This document shows positions 56,646 through 64,000 of a DNA stretch of 64,000 nt, one piece after another. Positions within the stretch are counted from its first letter, which is position 1. Every line of letters starts with the position of its first letter. Below the pieces are notes generated by a model. That model was not told where the DNA came from and searched no databases. It was given only the letters and a program-made list of their open reading frames with translations. Origin of the DNA: Hirschia baltica ATCC 49814 (GTDB lineage Bacteria; Pseudomonadota; Alphaproteobacteria; Caulobacterales; Hyphomonadaceae); contig NC_012982.1 of NCBI RefSeq assembly GCF_000023785.1, positions 2,542,001 to 2,606,000 on the forward strand. The letters run 5' to 3'. The position numbers and the translations under genes were made by a program.

Positions 56646-56677
56646 CACCCAGAAAGTTCAACTTTCTGGGTGGTATT
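56646..56677 (+). terminator. Palindromic hairpin after lepA
   Basis: CACCCAGAAAGTT (56646-56658) and AACTTTCTGGGTG (56660-56672) form an almost continuous 13-bp palindrome with one central base, so the real loop must open a few pairs, followed by GTATTTAC. The T run is weak, but the position just after lepA and at the stop of the convergent gene fits a bidirectional terminator. Confidence 0.6.
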
Positions 56678-57467
56678 TACTCCCCTCAGAGATTTCCAAT
56701 TGTCTTTCCATCTTTTTAACAAGATCAGACTGAGCATTGTCAAAAGCAGCCAAGTTAACGTCACTGTTCATCAATCTGGACATAGTATTCTGCCTGAGCC
56801 CTTGAGGTTTTGAATTTTCTAAGACAGCTAAAATAGTGAGGTCCTTAACATTTAGTCGAATAGCTTCTTGCCATAGCAATAATGCTTCCAGAGCCTTCAC
56901 CTCAGACGATACTGCGTAGATCGCCAGAGTTCTGCCAGTTAAAGTTTTCATTACAAAATCAGAAACATAATTATCAGCGCCATCTATAGCACTCTCTTCT
57001 TCCTGAATTTCAAAATTATCAGAAAAATTGGCCTCAAGAAACTCTTTAAGGTCATCTTTAAAAGCACGGGCAACGGTAGTTTTCGATAATAACTTCAAAT
57101 CATCAATTCTTACCATCAACTCTAAGAAGCGAAGAAATGCTGCTGGCGCTTGCTCTTCCGCAACGTATTCAGAATGTATCAACCATTCTTCTTCATCAAA
57201 AAAAGCTCCATGTTTTTTCAAGAGAGAACTGAAAGCTGATGATCGTGTTTGAGTGTCAGCGGTAAACCCCTCTTCAGCCAGTTTAGCTAAAAGCTGACCA
57301 TCTTCTTCGAAACGAACACGCGCCTCAATTCCAACCTGTTTTCTCATGTATATCGATACTGCATCACCGTCTTCTCCTTTGAAAGGCGTAGCTATCGCCA
57401 ATCCCATAGGAACTTCAGTCGCTTTCAAACCTGAACAAAACTCTTTGCATACCTGCTCGACATTCAT
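56658..57467 (-). CDS. DUF1828-like protein, second gene of an accessory pair
   Basis: A 269-residue soluble protein. IATPFKGEDGDAVSIYMRKQ near residues 25-44 resembles the start of DUF1828 (usually TPFxxxxGDxIxIYV), and GFTADTQTRSSAFSSLLKKHGAFFDEEEWLIHS fits its continuation. The C-terminal half (residues about 150-269) has a SAIDGADNYVSDFVMKTLTGRTLAIYAVS segment like DUF1829. Function is unknown; such proteins often lie in variable islands with toxin-antitoxin or defence genes, which is not proof. It overlaps the stop of the 57464 gene by four bases, so translation is coupled. Confidence 0.6.
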   Translation of the reverse strand: MNVEQVCKEFCSGLKATEVPMGLAIATPFKGEDGDAVSIYMRKQVGIEARVRFEEDGQLLAKLAEEGFTADTQTRSSAFSSLLKKHGAFFDEEEWLIHSEYVAEEQAPAAFLRFLELMVRIDDLKLLSKTTVARAFKDDLKEFLEANFSDNFEIQEEESAIDGADNYVSDFVMKTLTGRTLAIYAVSSEVKALEALLLWQEAIRLNVKDLTILAVLENSKPQGLRQNTMSRLMNSDVNLAAFDNAQSDLVKKMERQLEISEGSKYHPES

Positions 57468-57937
57468 AGCAAGGTTCCCGACACATTTACGTTATAAACT
57501 GTAAAGGCTTTATCTACCGCATTTCCTCGATTGATTTGAAACATATCATGAACAATCTGTTTGGGCCATCGATAGGTTCCACCTCTTACTTGACCTGGAT
57601 AAGTCTCATCTATGGTTTTTCGGTTAATATGACAGTGCCATCCCGGCTCACTAGCATGCCATTCGTGCTCACACATCACCCGCATGTCACCTTCAACTTC
57701 CACACCTAGTCGAGCTCTAAATATCTGCTTCTCTTCATTTAGGAGTAGTAATATCCGGCACTCATATTTTTCTATATTTAGCTTAACAACGCGCCAAGAA
57801 TAAGACTTTCCATACTTAAATTGTTTATTAGCTACCTTTGACATCGGAAAAGAACTACGAGGAATATGTCCTTGTTTCCACTCTCCAAGAGATTCTACCT
57901 TTTTGTTATCACTTCTAATTAGAATCTTTAAATCCAT
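57464..57937 (-). CDS. Hypothetical protein, first gene of the DUF1828-like pair
   Basis: A 157-residue soluble protein with no family I can name. The ATG at 57937 is preferred because AAGGTGGGGG lies five bases upstream. A WHASEPGWHCH segment near residue 100 concentrates His and Cys, and PGQVRGGTYRWPKQIVHDMFQIN gives a conserved-looking basic end. It could be a nuclease or an interaction module; nothing supports a specific catalytic role. The ATGA overlap with the DUF1828-like gene is the strongest evidence of a functional pair. It lies between lepA and a gene-poor stretch. Confidence 0.6.
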   Translation of the reverse strand: MDLKILIRSDNKKVESLGEWKQGHIPRSSFPMSKVANKQFKYGKSYSWRVVKLNIEKYECRILLLLNEEKQIFRARLGVEVEGDMRVMCEHEWHASEPGWHCHINRKTIDETYPGQVRGGTYRWPKQIVHDMFQINRGNAVDKAFTVYNVNVSGTLL

Positions 57938-58502
57938 AAAAGCCCCCACCTTCATTTCTAACTTCGTTCTACCTTATGTGAACTATAGATATTATTTGCA
58001 ACCTATAACTATTTAGCACAAATATCTCCGCCATCGGGATCGATGCGAGAGTATGAAAAGCAAGAATAGTAAGGGCACGAGGCACGCTTATTCTTGGCAG
58101 TAATAGCTGGTCCCGATCAAAACACGGGGTGCCAGCGGTAAGTAGGCCGCAAATAAGCGCGCCTCGCATGATGGTTTTGGCCTTTTTCATAACCACTAAG
58201 GGAGGACGGGCAATGCCCCCAATACTCCGCATCAGAAAATGAAACACTTTCTAACTGGTATCTCCCCAGCCCCATCACCTTGACCCCGCACCGATTGCGC
58301 GATCTGGTTTGATGAGCCCATCATTCCAATCCCAACACGTTCGGTCGCGAGCCGCCCTCAAGGATTGAATATGCCTAGTATTGCGGCATTCTGCTCGTGT
58401 AGGATGAGTTTTGAGATATCCACGCCGGATATTTCCCGCAAGGCTGGACAGAAAATCATCATTGGTGTCTCCTATTTTTACCCAACCGCAAGGAGAGATG
58501 TC
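57938..58502. other. Gene-poor stretch with inverted repeats and a possible decayed small secreted protein gene
   Basis: No convincing ORF lies in this 565-base stretch. On the minus strand a 92-codon frame (57969-58247) contains an internal ATG, MKKAKTIMRGALICGLL, that looks like a signal peptide. In another minus frame the 3' part (stop near 58012) reads CPYYSCFSYSRIDPDGGDICAK, a plausible C terminus. This suggests one small gene broken by a frameshift. Inverted repeats (CAAGAATA/TATTCTTG, and CTGG.../...CCAG) also occur here. I annotate no intact gene. Confidence 0.35.
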
Positions 58503-58865
58503 ATGATTTCGAAGCCAGCATTCTTACAAGGAAACTATAATTTCAAAGGTGAAGGGCTGGATAAAGCGGTGGATTTATATAAGGCCAGCTATACCGTTCC
58601 CAATGCCATGACAGCCAAGCTTGTCTATTGCCGGATTGGGCAAACGAGTGATGATTTAATCAACATTACTTTACTGCGCGATGGCGAAGTGATGCGTTTA
58701 TTCCCTCTGGGAATGAAAAACTCCATGCACTTCCCACTAGCTATTCAAGAAGAACTACCCGCCGGAACAACACTGAGCTTGCAATTGACGGCACCTAAGG
58801 GCGCGGAAGGATCTTTATTTGTTGATCTGGGCTTCATGGAGGAACGCCCTGATATAGCCGCCTAA
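58503..58865 (+). CDS. Conserved-looking hypothetical protein
   Basis: A 120-residue acidic protein. The ATG at 58503 is chosen because AAGGAG lies just upstream; the frame is open earlier, but the extra part looks like a different, unconserved sequence. It has alternating hydrophobic/polar strands (LTAKLVYCRIGQ-like, INITLLRDGEVM, LPAGTTLSLQLTAP, GSLFVDLGF), suggesting a small beta-sandwich, with no signal peptide. I do not recognise a family. Single gene upstream of the LpxR-like gene. Confidence 0.6.
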   Translation: MISKPAFLQGNYNFKGEGLDKAVDLYKASYTVPNAMTAKLVYCRIGQTSDDLINITLLRDGEVMRLFPLGMKNSMHFPLAIQEELPAGTTLSLQLTAPKGAEGSLFVDLGFMEERPDIAA

Positions 58866-58980
58866 AACCACCCTAGAAATATTGCTGGGGTATGTGGTTT
58901 TCAGATGGTCTGCTTGCCTATATACAGACTGAGAATCAGGACAATTTACCAAAACATTGCCTGCTTTTGCGGAGCGAGAC

Positions 58981-60048
58981 ATGCATTTGAAATTTTCAAT
59001 TTATGCAAGCCTTTTGGTTGCTTTGTGCCCCTATGCTATCGCCGAAACTGGGCCTTCTAAAGCAGATGAAAAAATCGGCCCTGAACAACCTCTAAAAAAG
59101 AAATCTTTTAAGGAAAAAAGAGCGACAACCCAAGAAGCATCGACTCTGACATTTGTTTGGGAAAATGACAGTTTCGCCAACACAGACCGAAGCTATACCA
59201 ATGGCATGCGTTTGGCATGGCTTTCTGGTGCACAATCAAAAAGTGATGTTGTCAAATATGTTGCGCGCAATGTGTTGGGTGCAGATGATGATGCTGTTTT
59301 GCGACGCGGTGTGGCCGTGGGGCAATCCATATTTACACCCACAGACATTGAAGCGACGGATTTTCTACCAGATGACCACCCCTATGCGGGATGGTTATAT
59401 GGGGAATATTCCGCCGTGATTGCCCAACGCAATATAATTGACCAAATGTCGATCCAAGTTGGAATGATTGGCAAAAGCGCTGGCGGCGAAACTGCGCAAA
59501 ACGAATTTCACTATCTCATTGGAATTGAAGGCGCTAAAGGCTGGGATAATCAACTTAAGGATGAGCTCGGCGTGGTACTGACCTATGAGCGTAAAGCACG
59601 CCGGATTGGCAAGATTGGCGACACCGACTTTGGAGCCGATCTCACGCCTAATTACGGTATATCGGTTGGTAATGTCTACACGCAAGCCCGCGCTGGCCTG
59701 ACGGTGCGGGCAGGACAAGATTTGAGCAATGATTACGGACCACCGCGCGTGCGCCCTTCCCTTGGCGGCGCGGGATATTTTGTGCCTGATGATAGCTTTA
59801 GCTGGCATGTGTTTGCTGGCTTTGAAGCGCGCGCTGTGGCCCACAATATCTTTATTGAAGGCAGCCTATTTAGAGAGGATTTTGTCGATCTAAGCCTGCG
59901 CAATTTTGTGCATGATTACCAAGCTGGCTTAGTGGTGCAGGTTTATGATGTACAGATGGCTTTGTCTCTTGTGCAGCGGTCCAAGGAGTTTGACGAGCAG
60001 GAAGAGCCACAACGCTTTGGTGCATTTAGCCTCAGCAAGAAATTCTAG
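58981..60048 (+). CDS. LpxR-like outer-membrane lipid A deacylase (DUF2219)
   Basis: A 355-residue exported beta-barrel. The ATG at 58981 follows GGAGCGAG; a TTG at 58957 is less likely. The signal peptide ends near AIAE (about 22). FVWENDSFANTDRSYTNGMRLAW contains the NDxxxxTDxxYTxG catalytic/Ca2+ motif of LpxR enzymes, and LPDDHPYAGWLYG is the second family block. LpxR removes the 3'-acyloxyacyl group of lipid A. The last residue is Phe, as in barrel proteins. A PagL-like gene occurs at the other end of the window. Activity is inferred. Confidence 0.83.
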   Translation: MHLKFSIYASLLVALCPYAIAETGPSKADEKIGPEQPLKKKSFKEKRATTQEASTLTFVWENDSFANTDRSYTNGMRLAWLSGAQSKSDVVKYVARNVLGADDDAVLRRGVAVGQSIFTPTDIEATDFLPDDHPYAGWLYGEYSAVIAQRNIIDQMSIQVGMIGKSAGGETAQNEFHYLIGIEGAKGWDNQLKDELGVVLTYERKARRIGKIGDTDFGADLTPNYGISVGNVYTQARAGLTVRAGQDLSNDYGPPRVRPSLGGAGYFVPDDSFSWHVFAGFEARAVAHNIFIEGSLFREDFVDLSLRNFVHDYQAGLVVQVYDVQMALSLVQRSKEFDEQEEPQRFGAFSLSKKF

Positions 60049-60072
60049 CATTTAAGATATTTGACGCGCAAT

Positions 60073-60486
60073 TTAGGCCGCAAGACGCAATTTGTGCTGG
60101 GTATATTTACGGGCAACATCAATCAACGTTTCAGGCGAAATAATCTGCGTGATGGCATCATAAAAAGCCGGAATGGATTTTTTGTGAAATTGGCGCAGGT
60201 CAAAATCATCGGCTAATTTCAGCACATTCAATATACGCACAATATCTGAGATATAATCCTCATTGTGGATACTGATGAGTTGTTTGCGCACGAGTTGGAA
60301 TTCCAGATAATTGGGGTCAGATTCCTCAAATGAATACACTGTGCGTGTCTTTGGTTTCATCAAAGGCAATAAGGCTGCGTTCTCTGTTCTGCGGATATCT
60401 AAAACGAAATCGGCCAGTTCGACATCACTGAAGTGATGACGCGAACGCTTGATAATCTCAAGAATTCTTAAGGTCGACTCATGCAT
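60073..60486 (-). CDS. Hypothetical protein
   Basis: A 137-residue soluble, largely helical protein with no signal peptide. The ATG at 60486 is preferred over one 16 codons upstream, which adds an unlike-looking tail. RILEIIKRSRHHFSDVELADFVLDIRR (about 6-32) looks like a structured helical bundle, and NVLKLADDFDLRQFHKKSIPAFYDAITQII follows. No family recognised. Single gene, convergent with the LpxR-like gene. Confidence 0.55.
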   Translation of the reverse strand: MHESTLRILEIIKRSRHHFSDVELADFVLDIRRTENAALLPLMKPKTRTVYSFEESDPNYLEFQLVRKQLISIHNEDYISDIVRILNVLKLADDFDLRQFHKKSIPAFYDAITQIISPETLIDVARKYTQHKLRLAA

Positions 60487-60681
60487 GTCACATTCCCAAT
60501 CAAAAGCAGGCTCAATCTCAACGAGCCAACACAATACAAGCCCTCAAACGATAACGGACACATTGGTGCCGATTAGACAAAATTCGCCCCATTGGTGAAT
60601 TAAAATGCAAAATCCCTGCATTTTCGTTAACCGATGCAACTCTTGCGTTTACAGTTGAAAATTCAAACTTACGTGCACCCT

Positions 60682-60710
60682 CAAAATGGTGGAGAGCATC
60701 CTCCCCACCA
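60682..60710 (-). terminator. Candidate terminator after the dienelactone hydrolase gene
   Basis: Reading the minus strand, GGTGG (complement of 60709-60705) pairs with CCACC (complement of 60692-60688), with a short inner stem and a four-base loop, and is followed by ATTTTG. It lies about 33 bases after the stop codon of the minus-strand hydrolase gene. Confidence 0.5.
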
Positions 60711-60742
60711 CATTGCCATCTTGCATTGCTAATCACTTGGTT

Positions 60743-61630
60743 TTAGCTCAACGCGCTTTCATAGAGGGCCAACATGCGGCTCCATGCTTTTTCAGCTTGA
60801 ACTTCATTATAGGCAGCGGAGTCTGGTGGACACCAACCGTGGTTTGCACCGGCATAAACCTCAATCTCGGCAGGAATGCCTGCATCCTCATAGGCTTTGG
60901 CGAGCACTATTTTAGCCTCTGGGTCTCGTGCATCATCATTTTCAGCCACAGCATGCAGCACATGCGCAGGAGATTTAGGAATGAGGAGATGCGGACTGTC
61001 TTCCTTGTCTGTCACAAGGCCGCCGCCATGAAATGATGCGGCTGCACCAACACGATCTGGCACGGCTGCGGCTGTGCGCATAATCAATGGGCCGCCCATA
61101 CAATATCCCGCTGTGCCTATCTTGCGGGAGGTATCGACAGAAGATTGGTCATCTAAAAACGAGATATAAGCACGTGCATCAGACATGGCAGCATCTTGAG
61201 TTAGCTTACTAGCCATGCCTCGCAGGAATGTTCGCGTATCTGGATCACTAAAGCTCGCATCAGGCCCCACAACAGGCGCTTTGGCATCACGATAAAAAGG
61301 GTTCACAACCAAAACGGAATATCCAGCCATCGCCAAACGTTTTCCCATCGCTTTAAATGCCGGGCGCAGACCTTTAATGTCTGGCCACATCAAAATAGCA
61401 GGATGTTGCCCACTGCTTGGGTGGACAAAATAACTATCAGAAACGCCATCGGGCATTTGCACATCAACTTCCGTTTCCGTGATCGCGCTTTCCGAGACAT
61501 CAGACGCTGCACACCCAGGCAATAAGGCCATAAAGGTGGCGATAGAGCTTAGTTTGGTAAATGTCCGCCGATTAAACCCATCATTGCCATTGAGATTCTC
61601 GATATCTTTTTCCGTAAATTCATCACACAT
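60743..61630 (-). CDS. Dienelactone hydrolase family protein, Tat-exported lipoprotein
   Basis: A 295-residue alpha/beta hydrolase. NRRTFTKLSSIATFMALLPGC combines a twin-arginine motif with a lipobox (LLPGC), so it is probably a Tat-exported lipoprotein with the lipidated Cys near residue 40. The core has MWPDIKGLRPAFKAMGKRLA, GTAGYCMGGPLIM with a Cys nucleophile (DLH-type GxCxGG), and EVYAGANHGWCPPD with the catalytic His. The substrate is unknown. Single gene, not obviously in an operon. Confidence 0.82.
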   Translation of the reverse strand: MCDEFTEKDIENLNGNDGFNRRTFTKLSSIATFMALLPGCAASDVSESAITETEVDVQMPDGVSDSYFVHPSSGQHPAILMWPDIKGLRPAFKAMGKRLAMAGYSVLVVNPFYRDAKAPVVGPDASFSDPDTRTFLRGMASKLTQDAAMSDARAYISFLDDQSSVDTSRKIGTAGYCMGGPLIMRTAAAVPDRVGAAASFHGGGLVTDKEDSPHLLIPKSPAHVLHAVAENDDARDPEAKIVLAKAYEDAGIPAEIEVYAGANHGWCPPDSAAYNEVQAEKAWSRMLALYESALS

Positions 61631-61753
61631 TAGAATGCCCCTTTGTTAACCTTAGCCTAGAGAGTGCATCTGGAAATTAGAAAAGCAAGCAGGTCGTGAT
61701 CACTTTAAATTGACGCTGCCTCTATTTGAATGATGATCTTATCGCCAACAACT

Positions 61754-62641
61754 TCATTCACCGGCTTGCTCCATCGCATTCTGGATGTCCAAAGCAATCT
61801 GAGCAATGATGGTTTTGTTTGTCCAATACCCCATATGCGACAGCGTGTTCCATTTTGTCAGGAGATTGCCCGCATCAACTTGAATATCTTTGAGGTGACC
61901 CTGATTTGCCATTATCGCGAAATGTCCCCCCATTGGTGCGAGTGGATATCCTAGAACATCATCGCGGTCGTAGAAATTTATCCACCAAGGTTGCGCCTTG
62001 TCTTCAACAAATCTAACTGGCGGCTCAAACGCTATAGTCTCATCCTCGGGCTGACCGATCATGAACAAAGGTATATTGCACCCAAATGTAATAAAACGCT
62101 GCACATTCTCTAGCTTGGTTGGGATGTCCAATTTTCCATTCTGGCTGAAGCAAGATTTGAAATAATCCAGCATCACCTGCCCGCCAAGTGAATGCGCAAT
62201 CACAAAAATTGGCGCATTTGGTACACATTCACTTTCTACTTTTTCAAACGTAGACTGAATAGCCATTTGCACTTTTGTGAAGGCGGATTTTTGTCCCGCC
62301 CCCTCTGCATTACGCGGCCTGTAAGCCGCTGCGTCTCCCAAGTTTTCGACGACAAGCTGACGAATGCGAGAGCGTTTTATGCTATTGCCCAACTGGCGAT
62401 AATACTCATCCTGAACCCCATTAAAAATGTGCGCATAATTTGCTTCCCGCCATGCAACATCATCATTTAAATCGACATTCCTACCCGTCAGAATACGCTC
62501 AAGTTTACGATATAAAGACAGCGAGTACATGAGCTTGTCTGGTTGGGAAGTAGGCGGCAAGCTTTGACGTCCAATCCCGTGAACCACCATCACGCCAACT
62601 GGTTTTAATTTTTTATCATCTGAGAGTTTATATGATGTCAC
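61754..62641 (-). CDS. Alpha/beta hydrolase, lipase-like
   Basis: A 295-residue soluble protein with no signal peptide. VMVVHGIGRQS near residue 18 gives the oxyanion-side strand, and VIAHSLGGQVMLDYFKS near 148 the nucleophile elbow GxSxG (A-H-S-L-G). A final ANQGHLKD block may carry the catalytic His. The lid region is long. Substrate and partner unknown; lipase or esterase activity is inferred from the motifs. Single gene, ending about 120 bases before the upstream hydrolase start on the same strand. Confidence 0.75.
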   Translation of the reverse strand: MTSYKLSDDKKLKPVGVMVVHGIGRQSLPPTSQPDKLMYSLSLYRKLERILTGRNVDLNDDVAWREANYAHIFNGVQDEYYRQLGNSIKRSRIRQLVVENLGDAAAYRPRNAEGAGQKSAFTKVQMAIQSTFEKVESECVPNAPIFVIAHSLGGQVMLDYFKSCFSQNGKLDIPTKLENVQRFITFGCNIPLFMIGQPEDETIAFEPPVRFVEDKAQPWWINFYDRDDVLGYPLAPMGGHFAIMANQGHLKDIQVDAGNLLTKWNTLSHMGYWTNKTIIAQIALDIQNAMEQAGE

Positions 62642-62893
62642 AATGTCGTTTTCCTTCTGACCTTAAAAGCCAAAGGATGCGGCATATATTTAGGCAGAGG
62701 ATAAGTTCTGCAAAATCCTCTCATTTGCTAACGCGCTATTAACTTAAGCTGATAGAATATTAATCAAATGCGTAAAATTGTTTTCAAAGTGTCAAATCCT
62801 GCATCCAAAATGTCCTTTTGCATTGCGCGAACATATGAAAACAGCATATGAGAGATACGAATAATCTTTGCAAAGATCGGTTTTTGACAGCCT

Positions 62894-63955
62894 ATGAACA
62901 TCACGTTTGAGAGCTTGGTACCTAACGCGCTGCGCTATTGGAACATAGCGGAGACATGGATTCTATCGCATCAAGAGCTTGCAAGCTTTGGTGTTATAGT
63001 CGCTTTAGCTGCCTGCGTAACAGGGCTGTATTTCATCCTGAAACTTTTGTGGCTTGCTGCACGATCGGCTCACCTTGCTGGTACGGCGTCTCAAGTTCGC
63101 CGTGGCACTGACATTGGAGCCCGCGTGCTTATCACTCAGGGTTTTGGCAAAAAGGGAAAAGCTGCGAGCGAATATTTAAGTGCAGCTGCACGCAGCCACC
63201 TTAAAGGTTTCATGTTTGGTGGTCCGTTTGATGTCATCGATTTTCCGGCCAAAATTCGTAGTGAAGAAGAAGCCCAAACACTGTTGAAAAAAGCCGGTGC
63301 TGATTTGGTCATGTGGGGCGAAGGCATGAAAAAAAATAAGATCGTCGCGCGTATCGCGCGCCGTGATGACACCAAGAAAACCACGCAATACCAACATCGC
63401 ATGATTGTGCTGCCCAAAAATACCGATGATTGGAGCAAACCTTTATCCGCTGCTTTGGCCTATGCCACAGCAAGAGAATTACGCCCTGCTCTATCGCGCC
63501 CACAAGATTTTCGGGCTGAGCGACTAGAGCCTGTCGTCGCTTCACTTCATCAAATTCTAGCTGATAATCCCAAAATGGATGTGCATTTGCGCGGCGATAT
63601 TGAAGATGATTATTCGGCCGGAACCGTTCAACTCGCCATTGCCAATATTGCAGACTGGAGTGACCGCTGCGTTCAAGTGTTAGAAGATACACTTTCCGGT
63701 ATTGATCGCTCAGAAACACCTGACCGGTGGGTAAAAGCAAAAATCAATCTTGGACGCGCGCTGAAACTTCGCTGTGAGAGTAAGTTTGACCCGATTATCT
63801 TGCAAGAATCTGTTGGTCATCTGTCCGATGCACTTGAAGCCTTGCGTGCTGAAAGCAAATTTAAAACAGCTGAACTTGCAGCACAAACAATTGCTGAATG
63901 TCAGAAAATGCTTGGCACGCGCCGCAGGTTTTCAATTACACGCGGCGGCATCTAA
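62894..63955 (+). CDS. Membrane-anchored hypothetical with possible CsgG/TolB-N-like and TPR-like parts
   Basis: A 353-residue protein with one N-terminal membrane segment (about residues 32-56). KAGADLVMWGEGMKKNKIVARIARRD (near 133-158) resembles the strand-helix unit seen in TolB N-terminal and related oligomerising periplasmic or cytoplasmic domains (often GADxVLxGxV...). The C-terminal part (about 210-340) is helical with TPR-like spacing: KINLGRALKLR and LQESVGHLSDALEALRAESK. No family named. Orientation of the soluble part is unknown. 64 kb window ends 45 bases after it, with nothing else visible. Confidence 0.55.
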   Translation: MNITFESLVPNALRYWNIAETWILSHQELASFGVIVALAACVTGLYFILKLLWLAARSAHLAGTASQVRRGTDIGARVLITQGFGKKGKAASEYLSAAARSHLKGFMFGGPFDVIDFPAKIRSEEEAQTLLKKAGADLVMWGEGMKKNKIVARIARRDDTKKTTQYQHRMIVLPKNTDDWSKPLSAALAYATARELRPALSRPQDFRAERLEPVVASLHQILADNPKMDVHLRGDIEDDYSAGTVQLAIANIADWSDRCVQVLEDTLSGIDRSETPDRWVKAKINLGRALKLRCESKFDPIILQESVGHLSDALEALRAESKFKTAELAAQTIAECQKMLGTRRRFSITRGGI

Positions 63956-64000
63956 CTTAACGCTAAATGCACGCGACACCAGTTCCTTTTAAACCGCAAT

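Noticed and set aside
1-64000. tRNA, rRNA, CRISPR array, insertion sequence or prophage
   Set aside because: I looked for tRNA T-arm signatures, regularly spaced repeats, transposase motifs and phage genes and found none; a software scan could still reveal weak copies.

Overview
The window looks like chromosomal DNA of a low-GC marine alphaproteobacterium of the Caulobacterales/Hyphomonadales, most like Hirschia and relatives. This rests on gene content: a 1612-residue NAD-dependent glutamate dehydrogenase of the Caulobacter GdhZ type, a CC0125/CC1285-type lipoprotein, an FzlA-like division protein, a soluble globin-coupled chemoreceptor, a ruvB-ybgC-tolQRAB-pal-cpoB cluster, and a serC/serA locus with a structured leader. 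Base composition is moderately AT-rich throughout. I saw no tRNA, rRNA, CRISPR array, transposase or phage block.

Layout. 1-2.6 kb: the 3' end of an RmlB-like sugar-nucleotide dehydratase, purA, and a PagL-like lipid A deacylase. 2.7-14.3 kb: ruvB, ybgC, tolQ-tolR-tolA-tolB-pal-cpoB, a YbjN-like secreted protein, tilS and ftsH, all on the plus strand. 14.3-21.2 kb: a Gfo/Idh oxidoreductase, folP, a transmembrane TIR protein overlapping thiD, a YdcZ-type transporter, a PhzF-like enzyme and the globin-coupled sensor. 21.3-24.5 kb: serC, a MazG-like gene and serA, ending in a strong terminator. 24.5-30.1 kb: a nucleoside-hydrolase-like lipoprotein, a TRIC channel, ruvC-ruvA (detached from ruvB) and several conserved hypotheticals. 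30.3-35.2 kb: phosphomannomutase/phosphoglucomutase, a probable small RNA, glmS and galU, which supply sugar-phosphate and UDP-sugar precursors. 35.3-45 kb, mostly minus strand: a DUF4238-like orphan, an MBOAT/SGNH acyltransferase pair, argE, two GST-fold proteins (one FzlA-like), a cation diffusion facilitator, the CC0125-type lipoprotein and a HerA-like ATPase. 45-54.6 kb: an AI-2E-family permease, a structured 540-base intergenic region, the large glutamate dehydrogenase, an acetyltransferase, a small phosphatase, a voltage-gated K+ channel and a double NTF2-like protein. 54.8-64 kb: lepA, a two-gene DUF1828-like accessory module, a decayed-looking stretch, small hypotheticals, an LpxR-like lipid A deacylase, a dienelactone hydrolase, a lipase-like hydrolase and an anchored hypothetical.

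Themes. Much of the window concerns the envelope: the Tol-Pal machine, two lipid A deacylase families, nucleotide-sugar supply and a polysaccharide O-acylation pair. Amino-acid and nitrogen metabolism (serC/serA, glutamate dehydrogenase, argE) and DNA repair (ruvABC) are also present.

The least explained signals are non-coding. A multi-hairpin RNA with C-rich loops and its own terminator lies between the mutase and glmS. A run of four hairpins lies upstream of glutamate dehydrogenase. The octamer GCGTCCCC occurs in a hairpin of the serC leader and twice in hairpin loops of the glutamate dehydrogenase upstream region. The best protein-level candidates for undescribed biology are the TIR protein, whose cysteines all lie beyond the membrane segment, and the DUF1828-like gene pair.
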